The position numbers and the translations under genes are program-made. From Salinispora fenicalii (lineage in GTDB: Bacteria; Actinomycetota; Actinomycetes; Mycobacteriales; Micromonosporaceae): a stretch of DNA of 64,000 nt. The notes under the pieces are model-generated. The model was not told the DNA's origin and did not search any database. It worked only from the letters and a program-made list of their open reading frames with translations. Each line of letters begins with the position of its first letter. The first letter of the stretch is position 1. Shown here piece by piece: positions 24,374-35,402 of this stretch. Location of the stretch: NCBI RefSeq assembly GCF_000514815.1, contig NZ_AZWQ01000017.1, forward strand, positions 177,256 through 241,255, in the 5' to 3' direction.

Positions 24374-25690
24374 GTGAAGGTCACCGTCATCGGGTCGGGG
24401 CACCTGGGCGCAACCCACGCCGCCGGGATGGCCGACATCGGGCATGAGGTCATCGGGGTCGACATTGACCCGGAGAAGGTCGAGACGTTGAACGCCGGGC
24501 GCGGCTGGTTTCACGAACCGGAGCTCGATGTGCTGCTGGCCCGCAACCTCGACACCGGAAGACTTCGCTTCACCACCGACTTCGCGGCGGCGGCCGCCTT
24601 CGGTGATGTGCACTTCCTCGCGGTCGGCACCCCCTCCGGCCTGGACGGCACCTACGACCTGACCCAGATCAGCGCGGCGATCGAGCGGCTGGCCCCGCAC
24701 CTTCGGCGTCCCTGCCTGATCGTCGGCAAGTCCACCGTCACGCCCGGCACCGCCGAGGTGGTCGAGGCCCAGGCCCGGAAGCTCTCCCCCATCGGCGACG
24801 GCGTTCAGGTGGCGTGGAACCCCGAGTTCCTCCGCGAAGGCACCGCGGTGGCCGACACCCTGACCCCGGATCGGATCGTCCTCGGCGTCGCCTCGACCGA
24901 GGCCGAGGAGACCCTACGACTGCTGTACGCGCCGATCACCAGCGGGCACGGCTGCCCGCTCGTGGTCACCGACCGAATCACCGCCGAAATGGTCAAGGCG
25001 ACCGCGAACGCCTACCTGGCCACCCGAATCTCGTTCGTCAACGCCGTCGCCGAAATGTGCGCGGTGGTAGGAGCGAACGTCGCCGAGCTGGCCGACGCGA
25101 TCGGCCACGACGCCCGCATCGGACACCAGTACCTGCAGCCCGGCCTCGGCTTCGGCGGCGGTTGCCTACCCAAGGACCTACACGCCTTCACGGCTCAGGC
25201 CGAACGAGGCGGAGTCACCACCGCCGCCGAATTTCTGCACAGCGTGGACAGTGTGAACCTGCACATGCGTACCCGCGCTGTCACGCTGGCCACCGCCGCG
25301 CTCAACGGGGAGGTACGGGGACGACGGATCGCCCTGTGGGGTACCGCCTTCAAACCCGGCATCGACGACGTGCGCGACTCCCCCGCGCTCGACGTCGCCG
25401 TACGGCTCCACGGGGCCGGGGCGCAGGTCACCGCGTACGACCCGCAGGGGCTGGCGATGGCCCGGCAGTCCGCGCCGCAGCTGAGCTACGCCGCGACGGC
25501 GGCCGAGGCGGCCGTCGGCGCCGAGCTGATCGTGGTGGGGACCGGCTGGCCGGAGTTCGGCGCGCTCGACCCCTATGTGATCGCCGAGCGGGTGGATCAA
25601 CGAATATTGCTGGATACCCGTGGTGTGATCTCCGGTCCCCGCTGGCGAGCCGCGGGATGGACCGTGCACGGGCTCGGCTACCAGTCCTGA
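24374..25690 (+). CDS. ugd: UDP-glucose/GDP-mannose 6-dehydrogenase
   Basis: Product of 438 residues from GTG 24374 behind AAGGGGGG. The NAD-binding N terminus reads KVTVIGSGHLGATHAAGMAD. The catalytic Cys is C264 in GFGGGCLPKDL, with the Lys in AEMVKATANAYLATRISFVN. The C-terminal sugar-binding part starts at RIALWGTAFKPGIDDVRDSP. It oxidises a nucleotide hexose to the uronic acid for cell-wall or natural-product sugars. It stands alone here with no glycosyltransferase cluster, so UDP-glucose as the substrate is assumed from the family. Confidence 0.9.
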   Translation: MKVTVIGSGHLGATHAAGMADIGHEVIGVDIDPEKVETLNAGRGWFHEPELDVLLARNLDTGRLRFTTDFAAAAAFGDVHFLAVGTPSGLDGTYDLTQISAAIERLAPHLRRPCLIVGKSTVTPGTAEVVEAQARKLSPIGDGVQVAWNPEFLREGTAVADTLTPDRIVLGVASTEAEETLRLLYAPITSGHGCPLVVTDRITAEMVKATANAYLATRISFVNAVAEMCAVVGANVAELADAIGHDARIGHQYLQPGLGFGGGCLPKDLHAFTAQAERGGVTTAAEFLHSVDSVNLHMRTRAVTLATAALNGEVRGRRIALWGTAFKPGIDDVRDSPALDVAVRLHGAGAQVTAYDPQGLAMARQSAPQLSYAATAAEAAVGAELIVVGTGWPEFGALDPYVIAERVDQRILLDTRGVISGPRWRAAGWTVHGLGYQS

Positions 25691-25738
25691 CCCGCGCGGC
25701 CCCGGGGCCGGGTCACGGACGCTGACCGGGCGGACGCG

Positions 25739-26173
25739 TCAGTCGAGGCAGAACTCGTTGCCCTCGACGTCTTGCATCACCAGGCACGACTCGTTGTAGC
25801 CGTCGGCGGTCAGGAGTCGCACCCGCACCGCGCCGAGCGCGACCAGCCGGGCGCATTCCGCCTCGAGGGCGGCCACCCGCTCGGCACCGACGAGCCCGGT
25901 TCCGACGCGCACGTCCAGGTGCAGCCGATTCTTCACTGCCTTCCCCTCGGGAACGCGCTGAAAGAACAGGCGCGGCCCCACACCGGAGGGGTCAACGCAG
26001 GCGGACACCGAGCCCTGATGCTCCGGCGGCAACGTGCGATCGAAGTCGCCCCAGGTGGCGAAGCCCGTCGGGGGCGGCGGGAAGACGTATCCCAGCGCCT
26101 TGCACCAGAACCGTGCCACCCGCCCCGGCTCCTCGCAGTCGAAGGTGATTTGGACCTGCTTGACCGACGGCAT
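25739..26173 (-). CDS. VOC-family protein, second copy
   Basis: Product of 144 residues from ATG 26173. It shares the plan of the 8.1-kb VOC protein: QITFDCEEPGRVARFWCKAL at the N terminus, KAVKNRLHLDVRVG in the middle, and MQDVEGNEFCLD at the end. The tryptophan and proline-rich insert (FPPPPTGFATWGDF) is longer than in the first copy. Glyoxalase-like fold; substrate unknown. Convergent with the UDP-glucose dehydrogenase gene. Confidence 0.85.
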   Translation of the reverse strand: MPSVKQVQITFDCEEPGRVARFWCKALGYVFPPPPTGFATWGDFDRTLPPEHQGSVSACVDPSGVGPRLFFQRVPEGKAVKNRLHLDVRVGTGLVGAERVAALEAECARLVALGAVRVRLLTADGYNESCLVMQDVEGNEFCLD

Positions 26174-26408
26174 CAGCCCACCCTAGCGGTGGGGTGGTGT
26201 CGTCGCGACACCAAAATGATCCACGCGGCCCGGGATCTTCGCGACCTGAGGGTGCCGCCGGGAAACCGACTGGAGGCGCTGAAAGGGGACCAGTCCCACC
26301 GGGAATGACGACCTTCACAGCTCCTCCTCAGCCGGCCCACTCGGTTCGACCTCCTCATCCCGCTTGATCTCGGGAGTGAGGCAGACATGGACCGGTTCTT
26401 TCCGACGA

Positions 26409-28016
<1,608 letters not shown>

Positions 28017-28040
28017 CTATATGTTAAGAGTGGCAGGGAG

Positions 28041-28108
28041 AAGTGCACTCCCGAAGGTTGAAGTGCACTCCCAAATGAAGCGCACCCCCAAAATCAAAGT
28101 GCGCTGCC
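28041..28108. repeat. Four iterated 12-bp elements between the kinase gene and the Rox-like gene
   Basis: AAGTGCACTCCC at 28041-28052 and 28061-28072, AAGCGCACCCCC at 28078-28089, and AAGTGCGCTGCC at 28097-28108. Spacing is 20, 17 and 19 bp. The region is A-richer than its surroundings. It may be an array of protein-binding sites upstream of the palindrome, or a short satellite. Confidence 0.75.
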
Positions 28109-28111
28109 ACC

Positions 28112-29281
28112 TCACCGAGTAACGGCGGGGCCCGGCCCATCTGCTGCCGGCAGCGTCACCGTCACCTCCAAGCCACCGCCCGGCTGCGCGATCGCCTTCA
28201 CCACGCCACCGTGTGCGTCGCAGACGGCCCGGACGATGGAGAGCCCCAGACCGGAGCCGCGGGCGCCGGTCCGTTCCCGGCCGCCCCGCCGGAACGGCTC
28301 GAACAGCCCCGGCACATCGGCCTGGTCCACCTCGAAGCCAGTGTTGCCCACCACCAGCCAGGACCGCCGGCCATCCGAACCGGTCCGTACCCAGAGCCGG
28401 CCGTGCAGATGGTTGTAGCGCACCGCGTTCTCGACCAGGTTCCCGGCGAGCCGGTCCAGCAGCCCGGGGTCGCCAACCACCGGCGCCGGCTCGAGTGAGG
28501 TCTCCACCCGCAGACCGATCCGCTCCACCTCCCGGCGTACCGCCGTCAACGCGTTGGCGGCGCCGGCAGCCAGGTCGCACTCCGTCCGCCGGGCGAGACG
28601 GTGGCCGGCCTGCGCCTCGCTGCGGGCCAGCACCAGCAGCGCGTCCACCAGGCCGTTGGCCCGCTCCGAGGCATCCCGCACCACAGTGGACATCCGGCGG
28701 TACTCGGCGGTGTCCGCCTCGTCGTCGCTGAGCGTCACATCGATCTCGGTGCGCATCACGGCGAGTGGGGTGCGCAGCTCATGTGAGGCGTTCGCGACGA
28801 AGCGCTTCTGCGCGTCGAAGGCGACCGCGATCCGGTCCAGCATCGCGTCGAAGGTCTGCGCCAGCTCGGCCACCTCGTCGTCCGCACCCGAGTAGCCGAT
28901 GCGCTGATCGAGGGTGGTCTCGCCGAGCCGTCGGGCGGTGGCGGTGACCTGATAGAGCGGGCGCAGGGCCCGGCCCGCGACCAGGTAGCCACCGGCCACC
29001 CCGACCACGCTGATCGCCAGCAGCGCCGCCAACCCTTTGGCCAGCAGTTCCCGGCTCGCCACCTCGCCCAACTGCCGCTGCCACTCGGCGGCGTCCAGGG
29101 AACGACCGTCGGCCAGCACCACCGTCGTCCCGGTAAGCAGCTCGTCGGTGGGGCGCAGCGCGTCGCGTACCAGCAGCCAGGCCAGCAGCACCAGGATCAC
29201 CCCAGCGCCCACCAGCAGCAACCCGTTGAGCAGGGTCAACCGCAGGCGCAGGGTGGGCCGCATCCCCCGGCCGGCGGTCAC
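28112..29281 (-). CDS. Sensor histidine kinase (HAMP, HisKA, HATPase)
   Basis: Product of 389 residues. GTG 29281 overlaps the response-regulator stop as GTGA. Membrane helices lie at about 15-38 and 84-104, enclosing a small outer loop of about 45 residues. HAMP covers 105-157, followed by H167 in FVANASHELRTPLAVMR, N box LAGNLVENAVRYNH, and G2 box RGSGLGLSIVRAV. This is an EnvZ/CutS-like class I kinase. The stimulus is unknown; the short sensor loop suggests a membrane or small-ligand signal. The stop is only 3 bp from the iterated elements upstream of the Rox-like gene. Confidence 0.93.
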   Translation of the reverse strand: MTAGRGMRPTLRLRLTLLNGLLLVGAGVILVLLAWLLVRDALRPTDELLTGTTVVLADGRSLDAAEWQRQLGEVASRELLAKGLAALLAISVVGVAGGYLVAGRALRPLYQVTATARRLGETTLDQRIGYSGADDEVAELAQTFDAMLDRIAVAFDAQKRFVANASHELRTPLAVMRTEIDVTLSDDEADTAEYRRMSTVVRDASERANGLVDALLVLARSEAQAGHRLARRTECDLAAGAANALTAVRREVERIGLRVETSLEPAPVVGDPGLLDRLAGNLVENAVRYNHLHGRLWVRTGSDGRRSWLVVGNTGFEVDQADVPGLFEPFRRGGRERTGARGSGLGLSIVRAVCDAHGGVVKAIAQPGGGLEVTVTLPAADGPGPAVTR

Positions 29282-29946
29282 GCCGCCGCCCCGGCCACCC
29301 GGTAGCCGGCGCCGACCACGGTCTCGATCAGCGGTGGGTCGCCGAGCTTACGGCGCAGCGTGCGCACGGTGACCCGGACGATGGTCGTGAACGGGTCGGT
29401 GTTCGCGTCCCAGACCCGTTCCAGCAGCTCCTCGCTGGAGACCACCGCGCCGCCGGCCTTGACCAGTTCGTGCAGCACACCGAACTCCTTGTTGGTCAGG
29501 TCCACCGGCACGTCGGCCCGGGTGGCCGTCCGGCGAGCCGGGTCGAGCACCAGGTCGGCCACCGCCAGCACCGGCGGAGCGGCCGGGGTGGCGCGGCGGC
29601 CCAGCGCCTGCACCCGGGCGACCAGCTCATCGAAGGCGAACGGCTTGGGCAGATAGTCATCCGCGCCCAGCTGCAGCCCCTCGACCCGGTCGGCGACCGT
29701 CCCGCTGGCGGTCAGCATCAGCACCCGGGTCAGGGTGCCGGAGGCGGCCAGTTCGGCGCAGATCTGATCGCCGGGCACACCGGGCAGGTCCCGGTCGAGC
29801 ACCACCACGTCGTACCGGGTGACGAACGCCATCTCGTGCCCACTGTCACCGTCGTACGCGACATCCACCGCCATGCCGCGCTTGCGCAACCCCCGCGTGA
29901 TCGCGTCGGCGAGGTTGCGTTCGTCCTCGACAACCAGTACCCGCAT
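29278..29946 (-). CDS. OmpR-family response regulator
   Basis: Product of 222 residues from ATG 29946 with GAGGAGG directly upstream. The receiver has E7/D8, phosphoacceptor D51 (VVVLDRDLPG), and the conserved Thr and Lys in LMLTASG and LPKPFAFDEL. The winged helix at about 125-219 includes LTNKEFGVLHELVKAGG and TIVRVTVRTLRRKLGDPP, ending IETVVGAGYRV. Cotranscribed with its kinase. Target genes unknown. Confidence 0.94.
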   Translation of the reverse strand: MRVLVVEDERNLADAITRGLRKRGMAVDVAYDGDSGHEMAFVTRYDVVVLDRDLPGVPGDQICAELAASGTLTRVLMLTASGTVADRVEGLQLGADDYLPKPFAFDELVARVQALGRRATPAAPPVLAVADLVLDPARRTATRADVPVDLTNKEFGVLHELVKAGGAVVSSEELLERVWDANTDPFTTIVRVTVRTLRRKLGDPPLIETVVGAGYRVAGAAA

Positions 29947-30072
29947 CCCAGCCTCCTCGCGCCTGACTCCCCGACAACCTAGTGCTTCACCGCCAGCGAC
30001 GACTTGGTTGCGCAACCGAGAGTGACCGGGGCCGGCCGGTTCACCCTGGAGCCGCCTGTACGATGGCGCGTC

Positions 30073-31920
30073 GTGCCCGCGCCGATGGTTGACTCCGTGC
30101 CACAGACCAGCATCCCCAAGTCCACTGTGGTGGATTCGCCGACGCGGCGGTCCCGATGGCGTCCCGCCCGCGCCGACGTCCTGGCCATCGGCGTCTACCT
30201 AGCCCTCGGCGTACTGGTCTGCCTCAACCACTGGGGGGACATACCCAACCGGGTCTCCGCCCACCTGCCGACCGACCACAGCTGGTTCGAGTGGCTCTTC
30301 GCGCACGGGGCGTACTCGGTGTGGCACCTGGAGAACCCGCTCTTCAGCACCCGGCAGAACGCCCCGGTCGGGGTGAACATGATGGCGAACACCTCACTAC
30401 TCGGGGTGACCCTGCCGCTGGCGCCGCTGACCATGCTGGTCGGCCCCCAGGTGACGTACGTGCTGTACCTCGGCGCCGCGCTGGCCGCCACCGCCGGCAC
30501 CTCCTACTGGGTGCTCTCCCGGCACCTGGTGCGCTCCCGGGCCGCCGCGTTCGTCGGTGGCGCGTTCCTGGGCTTCGCACCCGGCGTCGTGCACCACGCC
30601 AACGGCCAACCCAACTTCGCCTCCAACTTCCTGCTCCCGCTGATCGTGCTCCGCGTGCTGCGGCTCGGCGAGCCCGGCCGCTGGCGGCGCAACGGCATCC
30701 TGCTCGGCCTGCTGGTGGCGTACCAAATCTTCATCAACGAGGAGATGCTGCTGCTCACGGCGCTGGCCTGCCTCGTCGTCGTCGCCACGTACGCGGTGCT
30801 ACGGCCGGTGGCCGCCCGGCGGCAGGCCGGTACCTTCGCCGCCGCCCTCGGCACCGGCGGCGGCCTGGCACTGCTGCTCACCGCGTACCCGATCTGGTTT
30901 CAGTTCAACGGTCCGCAGTCCTACCGCGGCCTACAGGGCGGTGTCTTCCACAGCTGGGGGGAGGACCTGAAAGCCTTCGTCACCTTTCCCCGGGACACCC
31001 TGGCCGGGGACGCGGCGGTGGAGCAGACGATCGGTGTGACCGAGCAGAACAGCTGGTTCGGCTGGCCGCTGGTGATCCTGGCCGTGGTGGCGCTCCTGCT
31101 GCTGGTCCGCCGCAGCCTGGTGGCGCGCATCCTGGCGGTGCTGACGGTGGTGTTCACGGTGGCCTCGCTCGGCCCGGCGATCCGCTTCGACGGCGTCGAG
31201 ACCGACATCAACGGCCCGTGGGCGTATGTGTCGGAGGACCTGCCATTGGTCGAGATGATGATGCCGACCCGACTGAGCCTGATCGTGGCCGCCGCGATCG
31301 GGATCCTGCTCGCCGTCGCGTGGGACGCCCTTTCCGGGACCGGCCGGCCACCGGTACCCGCGCAGCGCTCCGGCCGCCCACCGCGGTTCCCGCGGCGCTG
31401 GCGACGCCCGGTCGGCTACGCGGCCATCACGCTGGCGCTGCTGCCGCTGATCCCCCGGCCGCTGCCGGTGGAGGCGGTGGCGCCCCCACCACACTTCATC
31501 ACCGCCGGTGGCTGGCGGCCGTACGTGCCCGAGGGGCGCACCCTGGTCCCGGTACCGATCCCGAGCAACGTGCATGGCCTGTCCACGCTGCGCTGGAGTG
31601 CGTTGACCCAGCACGAGTTCCCCGTTCCCGGCGGGTACTTCATCGGCCCCAACGAGCAGGGGGAAGGGATCTTCGGGGCGGATAACCGGCCGACGACCCG
31701 ACTCATCTACTCCACGATGGGCAAGAACGCCGCGCCCGACATCACCGACGTCGAGCGGCGGCAGGCGATCGAGGACCTGCGGTACTGGCGGGCCTCGGTG
31801 GTGGTGCTCGGCGCCCACCCCCGGGAAGCGGTACTGCGCGACCTGATGACCTCGCTGCTCGGCACAGCGCAGCGGGTGGACGACGTCTGGCTCTGGGACG
31901 TCCGTCCCCTGGTCGACTAG
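30073..31920 (+). CDS. Large polytopic membrane protein, paralogue A (GT-C-like topology)
   Basis: About 615 residues with 10 or more membrane helices and a C-terminal outer domain. GTG 30073 is chosen because TACGAT (30059-30064) would start a leaderless message there; ATG 30085 is the alternative. Conserved between this and paralogue B are NAPVGVNMMANT, LSRHLVRSR, HHANGQPNF and FINEEMLLLTALAC, a set of polar residues in first loops such as those of GT-C glycosyltransferases and YfhO-like proteins. The C-terminal part ends DDVWLWDVRPLVD. Enzyme activity is not established; the best guess is lipid-linked sugar transfer. Confidence 0.75.
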   Translation: MPAPMVDSVPQTSIPKSTVVDSPTRRSRWRPARADVLAIGVYLALGVLVCLNHWGDIPNRVSAHLPTDHSWFEWLFAHGAYSVWHLENPLFSTRQNAPVGVNMMANTSLLGVTLPLAPLTMLVGPQVTYVLYLGAALAATAGTSYWVLSRHLVRSRAAAFVGGAFLGFAPGVVHHANGQPNFASNFLLPLIVLRVLRLGEPGRWRRNGILLGLLVAYQIFINEEMLLLTALACLVVVATYAVLRPVAARRQAGTFAAALGTGGGLALLLTAYPIWFQFNGPQSYRGLQGGVFHSWGEDLKAFVTFPRDTLAGDAAVEQTIGVTEQNSWFGWPLVILAVVALLLLVRRSLVARILAVLTVVFTVASLGPAIRFDGVETDINGPWAYVSEDLPLVEMMMPTRLSLIVAAAIGILLAVAWDALSGTGRPPVPAQRSGRPPRFPRRWRRPVGYAAITLALLPLIPRPLPVEAVAPPPHFITAGGWRPYVPEGRTLVPVPIPSNVHGLSTLRWSALTQHEFPVPGGYFIGPNEQGEGIFGADNRPTTRLIYSTMGKNAAPDITDVERRQAIEDLRYWRASVVVLGAHPREAVLRDLMTSLLGTAQRVDDVWLWDVRPLVD

Positions 31921-31984
31921 GAACCCGTGTCGGAGGACATTCCCACCGCAGTCGAGCACTCCCGGCCGCGGTGGGGATCTGGCC

Positions 31985-33895
31985 TCAGGCGGCCGGGTCC
32001 GGGTCCGTCAACGTGCGGACGTCCCACATCCAGACGTCCAGCTCACGCCGGCCCGGGCCGACCAGTTGCTCGACGGTCAGCCGCAGCGGCTCCGCGTGGT
32101 GCTGGTCCACCGGTAGGACCAGGATCGCGGCCCGCCAGTGCCGCAGGTCGTCCAGGGCCCGCCGCTGCTGCCGGTCGTCGAGTCGCAGCGTACGTCCGGT
32201 CCTGGCGACCTCGCTGAGCAGTTCTCCAAGCCCACTGGGGCGGCCACCGAACCGACCCGGGTCGCCGGTGTTGGCGTTACGCGGAGCCAGGAAGTAGCCG
32301 CCGGGAATCTTGAAGTCGAGGTTGACGGCGGCGGCCCAGCGCATGCCGTGGGTGTTGCCCATGCTCGGCACCGGAATGGGCACCAGCGTCTGGTCCTGCG
32401 CCACGTAGCCGCGCCACCGGTCGGCGGTGATGAATTCCGGCACCGCTGGTCGGGAGGTCACCGCCAGCGGCATGGGCGCGATCGGCAACAACGCCAGCGC
32501 CAGCCCGGCGGCGGTGCGCAGCCGCAGGGTACGCCGGGGCAGCGGCAGCCTTCGGGACCGGTCGACCGCGAGCGTCAGCAACAGCCCGACGGTGACGGTG
32601 GTGATGAGCCCGAACCGGGTCGGCACCACCGCGTCCAGCAGCGGCAGCCGGACCAGCCACTCCCACGGTCCGACCCCGATCTCCTGGTCCCACCATGAGA
32701 TCCGCTCGCCGAGGGAGAGCACCGCGAAGAAGATCCCGGTCGCCGCGAGGGCCCGCACGACCACGTCGTGGCGTAGCCACAGGACGATGCCGACGGTGAT
32801 CAGGGACAGGCTCCAGCCGAAGAAGGCGTTCTCCTCCGAGTAGTTCGGGGCGAGGCCGGTGTTGGCCGCGTCGTCCCCGCCCAGGGTGGGCGAGCCCGGG
32901 GCGACGAACGCCGCGATGTCGTTGCCGTAGTCCCGGACCGCGTCACTGAGCCCGTGGTACGCCATCGGGCCGGCGAACTGCACGTAGAGCGGGTACGCCA
33001 GCAGCGCGCCCGCCACCGCCGTGCAGGTGGCGAGCGACTTCGCCAGCGGCCGCCACGCCGCCCGCCACAGCTGGGGCCGCTGCACCAGCACGGCGGCGAG
33101 GAAGACTCCGCACGCCATCGCGGTGAAGAGCAGGATCTCCTCGTTGATGAACGCCTGCACGCTCACCAGCAGGGCGAGCAGCAGGCCGTCGCGGTACGGA
33201 CGCCGGGACCGGGTGATGACGAGTACCCGCCACACGATGAACGGCAGCAGGAACTGACTGATGATGTTGGGGTGCCAGTTGGCGTGCGACAGCATCGCCG
33301 GGGAGAACCCGCAGAACCAGCCGCCGACCGCCGCCGCCAGTCGACTGCGCACGAGGTGCCGGCTGAGCACCACGTACCAGGCGGTCGCGGTGCCGGCGAG
33401 CCCAAGGGTGACCAGCAGCACGAAGGTCACCGCCGGGCCGAAGAGGAGCGTCACCGGCACCATCGGGATGCCCAGCGCGAGGATGGCCGTGTTGGCCATC
33501 AGATTGACCCCGTCCGGGTAGTTGAACTGCTCGGTGAAGAACGGGAACTCACCGTGGAGCACCACCCGCACCGAGTGCGCCAGGAAGAACTGCACCTGCG
33601 CCGGGTCACTGCTGTAGAGCGCGGCAACCCGGCCGGTCGGGTCGACCCAGATCTGGCTGGTCACCCAGAGCGCGGCGAGCAGGAAGCCGCCAACCACCAC
33701 CGAGTGCTGCCGTCGGGGCGTCCACGACGGCAGCCGGAGCCGGCGGCGACCGGGGGCCGTCGCCGGGGGGCCGGACGTTTGCTTCAGCTCCCCCGCTGCA
33801 ACGCCGTCAAGGGGGAACACACTCGCGCTGTTGCGGTCAACCGGCTCGGACGAGGCCACGGTGGCGGGTTCGGCGCGGGTGTCAGCAGGCGTCAC
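31985..33895 (-). CDS. Large polytopic membrane protein, paralogue B
   Basis: Product of 636 residues on the opposite strand, convergent with paralogue A at 65 bp. Shared blocks are NYPDGVNLMANT, LSRHLVRSR, SHANWHPNI, INEEILLFTAMACG and the C-terminal ELDVWMWDVRTLTD. The N terminus has about 65 disordered residues before the first helix. TAGACT lies 9 nt upstream of GTG 33895, which has no ribosome site. The pair probably does related chemistry on cell-envelope precursors. The opposite orientation suggests duplication by inversion rather than an operon. Confidence 0.75.
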   Translation of the reverse strand: MTPADTRAEPATVASSEPVDRNSASVFPLDGVAAGELKQTSGPPATAPGRRRLRLPSWTPRRQHSVVVGGFLLAALWVTSQIWVDPTGRVAALYSSDPAQVQFFLAHSVRVVLHGEFPFFTEQFNYPDGVNLMANTAILALGIPMVPVTLLFGPAVTFVLLVTLGLAGTATAWYVVLSRHLVRSRLAAAVGGWFCGFSPAMLSHANWHPNIISQFLLPFIVWRVLVITRSRRPYRDGLLLALLVSVQAFINEEILLFTAMACGVFLAAVLVQRPQLWRAAWRPLAKSLATCTAVAGALLAYPLYVQFAGPMAYHGLSDAVRDYGNDIAAFVAPGSPTLGGDDAANTGLAPNYSEENAFFGWSLSLITVGIVLWLRHDVVVRALAATGIFFAVLSLGERISWWDQEIGVGPWEWLVRLPLLDAVVPTRFGLITTVTVGLLLTLAVDRSRRLPLPRRTLRLRTAAGLALALLPIAPMPLAVTSRPAVPEFITADRWRGYVAQDQTLVPIPVPSMGNTHGMRWAAAVNLDFKIPGGYFLAPRNANTGDPGRFGGRPSGLGELLSEVARTGRTLRLDDRQQRRALDDLRHWRAAILVLPVDQHHAEPLRLTVEQLVGPGRRELDVWMWDVRTLTDPDPAA

Positions 33896-34019
33896 AATCG
33901 GCGGAGTCTACCTGAACGGAAATCACACGAAAGCCACCACGCGATCCCTTGTGGGTGGTGCTGGGCGGCACCGTGCCGTCTCGTACCATTGCGGTTCGCA
34001 GGAGACGGAGGAGCTAGAC

Positions 34020-35216
34020 GTGCTTGCAGCCCGCCGGACCGGCAGGACAACCGCCGCTGCGCTGGCCCTGGTGGCGACCCTGGCCGGCTGCGGAGTGGTC
34101 GCCGACCGCGCACCGGCTGACCTGTCGGTGGGGCACGCGAGCCGGGACGGGTCGCTCACCGTCTGGCCGGCTCGTGGCTCCCTCGCTGACGAGGCCGCGA
34201 CGACGACCGCGGTGACCGAGGCGGTCCGCGCCTGGCGGTCGCCGCTCGGCGACCGAGCGTACCTACCCACCTCCGGCATCCTCTGGGTTGGTGCGGTCAA
34301 CGGCACGCCGCTCGCCCTGGTCGCCGCGGATGTTCCCGGTACGGGCGCCTCCTGGCTGCTCCAGGTCGCCGGGGAGGACGGGCGCCACACCGTCACCCAC
34401 GCCATCGAGCACACCGATCCCGGCTATCTGATCTACTCCGATGTGCTCCCGGTCCACACCGACGCGGGTCGCCGCTACCTGGTCTCTGCCCGGGTCACCG
34501 ACCTGACCGGTCCGGATGGCCAGGCGGTGACCATCGAGGGAGGCCTGAGCGCGCCCGTGACGGTACCGGCCTGCTCCGCGGTCCCGGTCACCGCCACGCT
34601 GCGCGCCACCGAGTCGCTGCCGCAGGGGCGAGCCACCGAACGCTTCCTCGACCTCGGTACCGGCCTGGACGCGCCGCGCGACCCGCTGGTACGGGACGAG
34701 TCCGGCTCCGGGCGGCAGGCCCTGGCCGGGTTGGACACCTGCGCGCTCGCCGGCGACCAGGGGCCATTCGGCAGTATCCAACGCCAGTTCGGGAGCCGGA
34801 AGTCGGCGGTCTCGGTGCCGGCCTCCTGGCCGATGGCGGGGCTGACCCTCCGGAAGGTCGGCGAGGGCACGCTCGGCGCTGGCCCGCCGGGTGAGGTACA
34901 GCAGCTCACCTGGGACGCGGCCGACGACGAGATGACAGCGGTGCTGTACCGGCCGGCCGACGGCGGCCCAGCGATGCTGTCCGCCGCCGATCGGGCCGCG
35001 CCACTTCAGGCGTACGTCCTGTCAGTGGCGGGGCAACGGCTGGGCGTGTTGAGCTGGCAGCCAGCGCCGGAGAACTCGCTGTCGGTCCCGGCCGGCACGT
35101 CCCACCTCGTTGACCGCCCGGGCCTGGCGATCCTGCCCCTGGCCGACGAAGAGGTCACGGTGAGCCTGGCGGCCATCGACGAGACCCACTACCGTTCCCT
35201 GCCCGCTCCGCGGTAG
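34020..35216 (+). CDS. Lipoprotein of unknown function
   Basis: Product of 398 residues from GTG 34020 with GGAGGAG upstream. The signal peptide ends in the lipobox LAGC, with C24 the lipidated Cys. The mature part is soluble and beta-rich (GILWVGAVNGTPLALVAADV, VLPVHTDAGRRYLVSARVTD), without an enzyme motif that I can recognise. Single cysteines near VTVPACSAV and LDTCAL could pair. It starts 124 bp from the divergent membrane protein B, so they may share a regulatory region. Surface location is well supported; function is not. Confidence 0.8.
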   Translation: MLAARRTGRTTAAALALVATLAGCGVVADRAPADLSVGHASRDGSLTVWPARGSLADEAATTTAVTEAVRAWRSPLGDRAYLPTSGILWVGAVNGTPLALVAADVPGTGASWLLQVAGEDGRHTVTHAIEHTDPGYLIYSDVLPVHTDAGRRYLVSARVTDLTGPDGQAVTIEGGLSAPVTVPACSAVPVTATLRATESLPQGRATERFLDLGTGLDAPRDPLVRDESGSGRQALAGLDTCALAGDQGPFGSIQRQFGSRKSAVSVPASWPMAGLTLRKVGEGTLGAGPPGEVQQLTWDAADDEMTAVLYRPADGGPAMLSAADRAAPLQAYVLSVAGQRLGVLSWQPAPENSLSVPAGTSHLVDRPGLAILPLADEEVTVSLAAIDETHYRSLPAPR

Positions 35217-35325
35217 CGCTTGGGACGGCGACGCCCGCCGGGAACGCTAGGGCAGTGCCCGCCGGTAAACGCTTGGGACAGCAGTGCCCGCCGGTAACGC
35301 TAGGGACGGCGACGCCCGCCGGTAT
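35217..35325. repeat. Four short tandem repeats (25-28 bp) between convergent genes
   Basis: Units begin CGCTWGGG at 35217, 35245, 35270 and 35298 and contain GCCCGCCGG. A partial fifth follows at 35326. They occupy most of the 186 bp between the lipoprotein gene and dxs, where no gene or clear terminator is seen. Confidence 0.8.
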
Positions 35326-35402
35326 CGCTGGGGCGGCGCCGTGCGACGCGATGCCGCGGTGCGGGTGGGCGACGACGGGCGGCCCGTCATCGCCCACCGC
35401 GG

